Below, one piece after another: positions 24,353-33,815 of a DNA stretch of 64,000 nucleotides; position 1 is the stretch's first letter, and each line of letters opens with the position of its first letter. The notes below the pieces were generated by a model that was not told the origin of the DNA, did no database searches, and was given only the letters and a program-made list of their open reading frames with translations. The stretch comes from Trebouxia sp. TZW2008 (Eukaryota > Chlorophyta > Trebouxiophyceae > Trebouxiales > Trebouxiaceae): positions 168 to 64,167 of the forward strand of contig BDIU01000275.1 of NCBI GenBank assembly GCA_002118135.1. The letters are read 5' to 3'. The position numbers and the translations under genes are program-made.

Positions 24353-25221
24353 TCTCAGTCAGCGTGCCCAAATTGAACCAGACTAGACACAGCAGTGGCT
24401 CTGCGAATGTCTTGGGCCTGTCTGTATGCAGCGTCTGTGAGTGCACGTCAGACTGATCATACAGCTGCTGATTGGTTGTACCCTGTGATGGTTTCCATGC
24501 AAGACTCAATAAAGTTGACGGCCTGACATTGTCTGCAAGTATTTGATTAAGACCATTGTGCATTTTGCGTTAGCATTGCACCACACCAGATACGGCTGCA
24601 AGACCTGCTTGAGCCAGAATGCAGCAAGGTGTACTGAAAATGCCTGGCTCAGGCTGAAGTAAGTACTGTACAATAATACAATTTACGCCGCTGGGTTAAA
24701 AAACAGGACTGCAAAGAACAAAGGCTTCCTTCTCAGCTGAATTTTGAACACTACCATGCAAGCCTATTGCGACCTACAGAGGAACAGGCAGCTGACATGC
24801 ACATCAGCTTTGATGGAGCACCGACAGCATGTGATACTGGGTGGCTCCAGCTTGCACACTATGCTGTATTGTTCTTCCACTTCCTGAAGTTGCAACATGA
24901 AAGAGGCTGCATTGTCAGGATGTGAAGATTGTCAAGATAACAAGCAGCAATGTCTTGTATTGAAAGCTTGACGATGTTCTCTCTGTATGAGACTCAAAGG
25001 TCACTTGGGCATGAGAGTATCTGCGACACCACTCACACCTAAGCTGATGCGTATGCCGCAACACTTCGCACAGAGTATAATTGTTACAGTCGATGATCTC
25101 TCTGTACGTTAGCTGCAGCTTCAACTGCTGTAGAGGCATTAGGTCTGCCGTCTGCTGGTCAAAGTCTGGCTGATACTGTTACTCGTCCACACCAGTTGTG
25201 GTGTTCAAGTACTGCCTGTCA
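24353..25221. other. Convergent 3' region, no gene seen
   Basis: The RGG gene (+) and the oxidoreductase paralogue (-) end towards each other. No coding or RNA feature was recognised in the 869 bp between them. Confidence 0.5.
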
Positions 25222-27631
25222 CTACCAGACTGAGTAACCACCGTCAATGACCATGTTGGCTCCAACCATGTAGCTGCTGGCGTCTGAGGCCATGAACACC
25301 ACAGCTGCCTGCATGTCAGCAACCTCTGCCAATCTGCCAGCTGGAATCTTGATCAACCATCCCTCTCTGAGGGCTTGCACAGCCTCAGCCTGTGCAACAC
25401 CCATCACTGTCAGCCAATGAAATCCAATTTAAGATCCTCCTGGTACCAACCTTGAGGCACTTGGTTTGGGGATAATCTTTGTTGCAAGAGCGATGCAATT
25501 GAGGATCTTTGACAATCAGTCCACCCCGACTGCAAGGGCAGTCCTGAGTAAGCATGATAAGTATATCAGGACACGTGTCTTGAACAGATGCAGTGATGAT
25601 ATCAACAAAACGATGTAGTACCAACACAAAAACACATGCTACACAGCAGGGTATGTTTGGCAGTGCGGTCAGTACCTCCAGCTGAGGTGTGTTGACATAG
25701 CCAGGGGAAAGGCAATTGACATTGACGCCTCTGTCAGCCCACTCACAACCCAGTGTCTGGGTGATCTTTACCACAGCTGCCTTGGAGGCATTGTAAGCTG
25801 CCTGCTTCTGTGGGTGTAGCACACACAAGGCAGTCATGCTGGCCATGTTGATGATCTTGCCATAGCCCTGTGCTAGCATGTGCTTGCTCTCAGCCTGTAA
25901 CAGCAGACAGTAGTGCCTGATTGCAGACAGTAGTGCCTGATTGATAGGCACTAGTGCTGTCACACTACAATCCTTGCACGCAGTCACTGATTGATGTGTA
26001 CACACCCACATCTGCATGGCCAGCTCAGTGCGTATTCAGCCATGATTCAGCCAGGTTAATGATCCAGCCATAGCCCTGTGCTAGCATGTGCTTGACCCCA
26101 GCCTGCAACAGCAGACAGTAGTGCCTGATGGGTAGGAGCGACAGCAGGCACTAGTGCCTGATCAATAGGCATTGATGCTATCACGCTATGTCCATCACAC
26201 ACAATCACTGATTGCTGGATACAATGGCACGTCTGTATGGCCAGCTCAGTGCATATTCAGCGCATTCTCAGACAGCATTGGTTCATGCTACAGCCATTGT
26301 TTTGTGTGTTGTCATTACTGTTTGGTGGTCAAATAGGTGCGCCAATGTAGAGCTGAGAACGACAGAAGCATCTGAATGTTCAGGTTATAAGTGCATTGAA
26401 TCTTCAACATGGGATCAGCATGCGCAGTACCAGTGCCCATTCAAAGGTAATGCTTTGTGGAGGACAAATGTTTTGTAATGACCAATCAACTTCGTAAAGG
26501 ACGCACTATGGTCACCTGACAGCACAGGAAAAGCCCCTTGGTGTTGACATCAAAGACTTGGTCCCATTCTTCCTGTGTGGTGTCCTCAGCAGCACTGTTT
26601 CTGAGGACGCCTGCATTGTTGACGGCAATATGTAGTCCGCCAAAGCGAGCAATGACAGTCTCTACCATCCTGTGCGCCAACATGGCGATATCACAACTAT
26701 CATTGTACAGCATAAGGAGGCAATCAGCAAGCACCCAAATTGCAGTGTGCAACACAAAAAGCTTGTTTGCAGCATGCATGCATGGCTTGTTGCTTTGCAG
26801 ATTTGCAAGCCAGAGGTGACATAGATCAATCCTGCTGACCAAGTGCTGAGCAGAGTATGAGCATGATCTGTATCTGCGATTGATTGTGCAACAACCAGCA
26901 AAGCCAGCAGGAAGCAACAAACCTTTGGCAGTCCAGTTTTTGACTGACATCTGCTTGGATAGCAATGCTGCTGACGCCCTTTTGTTGCAATTGGTCACTG
27001 ACAATCTGAGCTGTTTTGAAATTTATGTCAGCAACAGCCACATTAGCTCCTGCCTCGCCCAGCGCATGTGCCAACGCCTTGCCAATGCCTTGACCAGCAC
27101 CTGCATGATAATAGCACCCGGCACAATTACAACTAGTTTTGCATGTACAATTAGTTAGCACAATTCTTTTTTTTTGCTTCTACACAACAGTGTCCAGGAC
27201 CCTTTCGTGCATTGTTTATGAGCATGCACGCAGACGTGCATGCTTGAAGGGTAGCTTACCTGTGACGAGAGCCACCTTATTTTCAAGCTTGAATCGCTGC
27301 AGGATGGAACCGTTCAAATCGGCAGCTGACTCTCTGGAAAGGATTTGTGGATGCCTGTCGGCCCTGCGAGTATTTCACAGGACGCTGTTCGCTACGCTTG
27401 CTGCAGTACTGAACGATAGATCAAGCTCCCGCGCCATTGTCACACATACTTGGTTTGGGATGCAGAGGTCGGTTCACTGCTCGACAAGACCTCGCAAGCC
27501 TGTCGCACGAGAGTCTGGACAACGTCCAGACTTTGATCGGCTGATGCCTTATGCAAAAGACCAAGCGCTTCTGCTGCGCATCTGTCGGCTTCATGTCCGA
27601 CAGCGCTTTGGCGTTGAATACCCGATGCCAT
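25222..27631 (-). CDS. Short-chain dehydrogenase, MT-less paralogue of MT-Ox
   Basis: A classical NAD(P)-dependent short-chain dehydrogenase. Six exons join in frame: 27631-27450, 27363-27260, 27100-26923, 26669-26516, 25894-25676 and 25389-25222. They give 334 residues. Motifs: VALVTGAGQGIGKA cofactor loop, VNNAG, the INMASMTA catalytic serine, YNASK (Tyr and Lys), and a VIDGGYSVW end. Exons 3, 4 and 5 have exactly the lengths of exons 7-9 of the fusion gene at 29353-33259 (178, 154, 219 bp) with the same phases and about two-thirds identical residues, so the two are tandem duplicates. In place of the methyltransferase it has a 90-residue leader with two predicted helices (EALGLLHKAS and VVQTLVRQACEVLSS). 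The substrate is unknown; it probably acts on a cyclitol or sugar-derived ketone like its paralogue. Part of exon 5 is duplicated upstream in intron 4. Confidence 0.88.
25861..26262. repeat. 208-bp duplication: exon 5 edge plus intron
   Basis: CATAGCCCTGTGCTAGCATG starts at 25861 (inside exon 5) and again at 26069. On the - strand the outer copy has an acceptor (TTGCAG) and reads KHMLAQGYGWIIN before diverging. A 20-bp tandem (GCAGACAGTAGTGCCTGATT type) lies inside the inner copy near 25903-25942. Confidence 0.85.
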
Positions 27632-28367
27632 GACTTTACCGAGACTGAGATGACGCTCGAAGTCAAGTCAAATTTCCATGCCGCTGAATGTAATTGCAAA
27701 AGCTTTCGTAGTTTCGCGAGGTCTAGAACAGGTGCCGACATTGCAGACTATGCGCAATCAATCGTTTTCAGATCGGTGCTGCGACTTCAGCGTTTCGGTC
27801 AACTTCCAAGATTAGTCAAAACGGCCAGAGTGAGACAATGGCTCAACCTGATGATTGCGCAGCATTCAAAGCTGCAAATAAAAGCAGTGCCATGCCGCGG
27901 AGGTGCAATGCCTAACTAATGCGGAAGATACTACTCGACATATGGTGTGCAAGCATGATTGTTGTGACATGAGCAGAGAATTTTGGTGGTGTTTTGATCC
28001 TTGTGGGTCCCTGGAGCTTGCCTGAAAGATTTGTCTTATTTGGAAAGAGGCCAGCAAGGTGCATGAAGGCATTGAGCAAGCCAAGCTTGTATGTGCTATG
28101 TCGAACGACCTGGAAAGCAAATTGATGTGGCATGAAGAAGAAGCATGCACACCGCCGGAATGAAGGGCGCCATCTCGCTCTGCATGTTGCTAGCTGATGC
28201 GATATAGCAAGCGGGTGCAAAGCTCTCTACAGGACAGGCAACTTCTCTAGTACAAGACTTGTGTGCCAGCGTTCCCAAATAAGTCAGCCAGCTTGCAGCA
28301 ATTAACCGCTTGCAAGCACTGCGTAGGAGCTGTGATCACTAGTCATCAGGTCACTGGCGTTCGCGCC
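27632..28367. promoter_or_regulatory. Divergent region, oxidoreductase paralogue / TBCA
   Basis: 736 bp separate two divergent start codons. No gene or clear element was seen within it. Both 5' UTRs and promoters are expected here. Confidence 0.45.
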
Positions 28368-28854
28368 ATGTCTGACGCAAAGAAGCAACTGAAGATCAAG
28401 ACTGGAAGCGTAAAGCGGCTAAGCAAGGAAGTCGTCATGTACAGAAAGGACGAACAAACAGAGTCTGACCGTGTGGCTCGGATGAAGGCGACAGGCAGCG
28501 ACGCTTCAGACATAAAGCATGCGGTAAGCTGCAAGCTGTCAGTACACCGCTGACGTCAAATTTGCTTTGCATGCACTCTCATTGACGCGAAGTCCTGCCT
28601 GTCTTCCAGGAACAGGTGTTGGCTGAAGCAGCTATGATGGTGCCCGACACCCGGCAACGCCTGGAAACAGCACTGGCAGACTTGCAGCAATGCTTGGTAG
28701 GGAGAAAAGTCTGTCAATCCGCTCACACTCTTTTAAAACACTTTGGGCAATCACTCAAGTTGATTTGCAGACGCAGAGCACCAAGCTTGAGGACAGTGAA
28801 GAGTACCAGCAAGCCAAACAAACAGCTACAGATGCTGAGTTGATCTTGGCGTAA
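28368..28854 (+). CDS. TBCA: Tubulin-specific chaperone A
   Basis: This protein captures quasi-native beta-tubulin in the tubulin folding pathway. Three phase-0 exons, 28368-28523, 28610-28696 and 28771-28854, give 108 residues, the normal length for the family. The sequence KQLKIKTGSVKRLSKEVVMY is the typical start. The AEAAMMVPDTRQRLETAL segment and the EDSEEYQQAKQ end complete the three-helix bundle. The gene lies between the two oxidoreductase paralogues on the opposite strand. It has no functional tie to them and was probably caught between the copies when the duplication occurred. A possible TGTAA polyadenylation signal lies at 29100-29104. Confidence 0.95.
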
Positions 28855-29352
28855 TGCTGCAAGGTGCATGCAGCCACACAAACATTCCAGCTGACATTCA
28901 TATGAGGAGACATGCCACACATGCGACACTTGCAGTCCCCATAGCATGGCCCAAGCACCCACAGCATAGATGCACTGAATGCAGCCACCTGGCGCAATTT
29001 ATGCTGTCCGTCCATGACTTGCCTACAAAGCGATCTAGCAGGCCAATCGTGACCACAATGAAGTGCACTATACTCTACAGCAGCCTAGGCCTTGTAGTTT
29101 GTAAGGCCTTGTACTTTGTACTGTCACTGCTGTTTACATACAATTTGCAATGGCAAGCTGGTGACTGTGGAACAAAAAGTCACTGGCTTTCATCACTGCA
29201 AACATTGTCTTATTGAAGTGCTTGCAGAATCAAATCTGAAACCTGCTATGGCTGGACAAGCAGAATGAACTGTATCAAATGCTGACTACTGACACTGCTA
29301 AGACAACCTTGCAACTGGGTTGACTTCCACTACACTACTGACACCACTTTGA
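28855..29352. other. Convergent 3' region, TBCA / MT-Ox
   Basis: 498 bp between two converging genes, expected to contain both 3' UTRs. Nothing else was recognised. Confidence 0.5.
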
Positions 29353-32300
29353 CTACCAAATGGATTGACCACCGTCCACGACAAGGTTGTGACCAATCAT
29401 GTAGTTGCTTGCATCAGACGCCAGGTACACAATGGCAGCCTGAAGATCTGTAACCTCTGCAAGTCTAGCAGCAGGTATCTGTGCCAACCAAGTCTCTACA
29501 AGTGGCTGAAGGTCCTTGGATTCCTGCAAAACAGCAATGCGCTGTGAGCAAACACCTGGTGGCACAACAATCTTCCTGTGTCAAACAAGCATATTAAATT
29601 GAGAGTCTGCTTCCATCAAGGGTAAATACATGAGCATATTGGGATACTAGCAGGCGGTAGTGATCATTAGGCAATGGCAATCAGCAGGATTTAGCAATCA
29701 GCAACAAGATACCTGAATCAGAGCAGTGTTGACAATTCCTGGGGATATGCAGTTGACATTGAGACCTCTGTCTGCCCACTCGGTGCCCAGAGTCTGTGTG
29801 ATCTTGACAACTGCTGCCTTGGATGCATTGTATGCTATCTGCTTCTGAGGGTGTGGCACTAGCAGAGTTGCCATGCTGGCTGTGTTGATGATCTTGCCAT
29901 AGCCTTGTGACAGCATGTGCTTGCCTTCTTCCTGCAGTTACCAGCACAAACATGAGCTGATCTGTGCCTTGACTCAGTCACCATCACCAACACAGCACAT
30001 GAAGCTCAGTGCTAGTATTGTGGCTATCTTGAACAAAGCTTACAATGGTTGCGCTCTGATGAGTAGCTGCAGCTCTAACAGTATTGTTTGCAGTAGCCGA
30101 AACTACAGCAGTTCTCACAAGTGATGCTGATGCTGTCTCACAACAGTGTACACAGTTCGAATGCTACACATAACATACGAGCCCATGTGTTTGCATACAT
30201 GGCCTGAGCATGTGCATGTTTGCCCACCTGACAACACAAGAAGACGCCCTTGGTGTTCAGGTCAAAGGTGAGGTCCCAATCCTGCTCAGTGGTATCCTCA
30301 GCAGCACTGTTCTTGTTGATGCCAGCATTGTTGACTGCAATGTGCAGCCCACCCAACTGAGACACCACAGTCTCAACCATCCTGCACATCATGCAAAATT
30401 GGTCAGAGGAAAGGCTGCAAACTTCTGCCCTGACTTGCTCAAGGGTATCTGCTGCAGCATGGTTGCAGAACATGGTGTGATGGCCATGTTTTATTCACTC
30501 TACAAGAAGACAAGTCTAGATTGCAACAGACACGCCCAACCCCTGGCAATAGCCTCATATTGACCCTGAAAATGCAGTAGCCTCATATTGACCCTGAAAA
30601 TGCAGTAGCCTCGTATTGAGCCTGAAAATGCAGAAGCCAATGCTGCCTCACAACGTCAACAAACATACCAATGTGACAACAAACAAGCAACAGCCTGTTA
30701 CGGAACAGCAGCACGGCTTACTTCTTGCAGCTGTCCTTCTTGGTGACATCTGTCTCAACAGCAATGCTGCGGACGCCTTTGCTACGCAGCTCCTCAGTCA
30801 CGATTTGCGCCTTTTTGAAGTTGATGTCCACAATGGCCACCGAGGCACCTGCCTCACCCAGGGCATGTGCAAACGCCCTGCCTATGCCCTGACCAGCACC
30901 TGTGTGACACCAATTAGTCCTTGAATTGGTGCTCCGCATTGTCACCATAGCTGAATGCTGGCTTACGGGCATTGACACCATTGCTCACATTCAGAGCGGG
31001 ACATAACTGCATGCCCAGCACAACCTTTTGACTTGTGTGCTGACGCTCTGGTCAAGTCACAGGCCTTGAGGTTAAGTCTGACTGCAGCATGCGCAACAAC
31101 TGCAGACTCACAACAGCTTGATTTTATTTGCAAGCAGGCATACCTGTGATGAGTGCCACCTTGTTATTTAGCTTGAAGCGCTGTGCAATCAGGTTGTTAT
31201 GTAGACCAGTCATGACATCGTCCACATCGCCTGTTGGCTGCCTGCACAACCCAAACAACTAAGCGCCAAAACGAGCAGTCAGATGGGCAGTGCTGATTTG
31301 CACTTATGCTTGGAACACAACACAAGTCACACACTCTTGAAAAACAATTGACGGGCAAGACCAACGCTGCGGCTTGAGTTGCTCACAGAGCAATTGAACA
31401 CTTGTGGGCATCAGAAGAGCAGGCAGGCCGACACAGGCTGGACATTGCTGTCGCAGGCAGGAACTGAAGCTGTACCTTCTTTGCACAATGTTCACGCCGT
31501 CCCTGAAGGGCAAGGCAATGACCTCGACCCGCTTGTCCTTGATGACGTATTCATTGAACTCCTTGATGGCAAGGGCCATCTTGTCACCACTGTCACCAGG
31601 CGCATACACTCTTCCCTGCCGACATTCAAACATGCTTCAGCTACAGCTCACAGCAGAAACGGTGGATACATGCATGTGTTATGAAATGTCATGCAGGCAG
31701 CTCATAACCATATCTTGCACACAGCACAGACTTGTGTGAGAAAGCAAAGTGATAACATGGCAACTTGAAGGGTCAAAACTGGCAGCATCAAGCTAGCAAC
31801 ACTTTGATTGTGGTGCTAGCATCATAGCTTTTGATCAGGCACAAGGGGGAGCCTTGGTGGATCACTACTGCGACGCACCTTCATCAGTGCATTGTCTACA
31901 ACAACAATGCCCCCAGGGTTGATGAGCTGGTTGTCCATTAGCTGCTTGTAGTATCCAAGGTAGCCTGACTTGTCAGCATCCAAGAAAGCGATGTCGAAAC
32001 GCTCGCCGCGCTTCTGAAGCTTCTCAATGCTATCTGTGGCTGAGCCAATCAGCACCTCAATCTGTTTGCTGACACCAGCAGCATCAAACTTGGGCTGAGC
32101 TAGCTCAAGCATGTAGGGCTCAATCTCCAGGCAGTACACCTGCATGCATACACAATGCAAATCATCATTACATACCAAAAACAACACCTCCACACACTCA
32201 GAGCCATTGCAATCATGCTGTGTTCAAGGTTGCTGTGCACATGCTGAGACTGTGCCATAATAGAAACACTCTGTTGACATTGTCCCCTGTTGGGTCCCAG

Positions 32301-33259
32301 TGATAGTCCAAATTGATTGAAGGAAATGCTGTGGCTGTGCCACAGTTTACAATGGACGCTTGAATCCAGGAATAAAATGGTCAAGGTGGCAGAGATGAGC
32401 ATCCTCAGCAAGCATCTAGCTTATACATCAGATCGATGCATAGGTGATGTGTTGATGGTGTGTTGATGGTGTGCAATGGGGTCACAGGCAGGGTGTTGCT
32501 CACCTTTCCATCCTTAGGAATGACCTCGGCCATGGCTAAGCTAGATGTGCCTGTGAACATGCCAACTTCTAGCACTGTCTTGGCGCCTGTCAGCCTGACC
32601 AGTGACTTGAGAAATGAGCCTTCCAAAGCTCCAGCACAACACTCCTTCTTCTGATGGAACTGTGTCTTTTTCTGTGCAGCATGAATGAAGTTTCAGTTGC
32701 GCGCGTGACATGACATGCTCAATTCCAACATAATTGCATGCAGCGCATGCCTTCAGCCAAGACACAATGCAAGCTGACAAACACCAATGTCAGATGATCA
32801 GTGCATCTGGTGCACAGATTCATGCTGAGCAATAGTGTGCAGCTCATTAAACCGTCAATGCTGAAGATATATATGCATGCAAGCCACAGCCATCAAAACT
32901 CAGTCAAGCTTACCTGCTCATATGCTGAGTCCCAATCATGCTTCATGGAAAGCTCGATGAGACTTTGGCAAACCTGCACCAGCAAGGCATTAGCTCGAAT
33001 CACATGACATGCAAAATTTGCATTGGCAGCTGATCATCTATGCTAAGCATACCGAGGACGGAGGCGTAGACACGGATTCCATGTATGAATCCAATCCCGA
33101 AACGACATCATAAGCTTTCTGAAGCTGCGACTTCACATCGGCAACGTTCTCAGCTGCGAGTGCGCTCTGCAGCAGCGCAGTGATGACCTCCACGGGCGTA
33201 TCAGGCTGCCCACTGGCATGAATATCACTGCTCTTCACCGCCCCATTCGCAGAAGCCAT
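29353..33259 (-). CDS. MT-Ox: MT-Ox: methyltransferase-oxidoreductase fusion
   Basis: In fish this bifunctional enzyme turns 2-epi-5-epi-valiolone into gadusol, using S-adenosylmethionine and NAD+. Ten exons join in frame: 33259-33053, 32973-32914, 32671-32504, 32139-31879, 31615-31476, 31241-31144, 30899-30722, 30381-30228, 29931-29713 and 29523-29353. They give 551 residues. Residues about 90-278 are a class I O-methyltransferase of the CCoAOMT/MysB type: AGALEGSFLKSL, SAM motif VLEVGMFTGTSSLAMAE, FDIAFLDADKSGYLGYY and GGIVVVDNALMKGRVY. A linker (about 279-301) leads to a classical short-chain dehydrogenase: VALITGAGQGIGRA, VNNAG, the catalytic serine in NTASMATL, YNASK and the VVDGGQSIW end. 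An N-terminal helical leader of about 65 residues precedes the methyltransferase. It starts 556 bp from the EEVS gene, divergently. The alternative, two separate genes, is weakened by the exact phase match across the joining intron and by the lack of a good start for the second half (only an in-frame Met in the linker). Confidence 0.88.
30551..30634. repeat. 28-bp tandem repeat, three copies, intronic
   Basis: AGCCTCATATTGACCCTGAA recurs at 30551, 30579 and 30607 within intron 7 of the MT-Ox gene. Period 28 bp, with few differences. Confidence 0.85.
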
Positions 33260-33815
33260 GACGCAAAACTTCTCACAATAGCTCAACAGCACTCAGATAC
33301 CGTGCTGCGGTGCCGTCACGCAGTCAGACCTAGCTCGCAGCGACGGGATGAACGTAGCCACGGAGGGGATGTTGAGGATGCGTGGCCGCACGTGAGTTGT
33401 ATGAAGTCGATAAGTGTGGCATGTGAGGCAAGTGATTGCACGGAGCCGCGCCACGGAACGCTGGGACGGCGTAAAGTATACGGCAATCCAGCGGCTCGGT
33501 GACATGGCCCCTCAGAATGCCTTAAAGTACGTGGTTCGTGTCCAATTTGTCGACGTGTCTGCCTACTACATATGTTACGTCGCTTGCCTTCCGAATTCCC
33601 GTTCACGCACACGGAATCGTGGCAGTGGCTTTACACAGCGAGCTTGTGTCAAAGTCGGCATCTACAAGTGCAACTTTCATCACGAGCAGCATCACACTGC
33701 ACCTTTGCAGCTTGTAGATCCGCGCCTTTAGATCTGACAGTGTCGGTCCATCGGCCTGCTATTCGCATCCGCTGAGGCTTGCTCTGTGCCGACTTTTCTC
33801 GCTTGATCTTGAACA
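33260..33815. promoter_or_regulatory. Shared divergent promoter region, MT-Ox / EEVS
   Basis: 556 bp lie between the start codons of two genes that act in sequence in one pathway, so co-regulation is likely. No light- or UV-response element could be identified by eye. Confidence 0.6.

Noticed and set aside
29353..31241. Dehydrogenase half of the fusion as an independent gene
   Set aside because: It lacks a convincing first exon. Its first exon joins the methyltransferase in phase, and the combined 551-residue protein matches a known fusion architecture. It remains possible via an in-frame Met in the linker.
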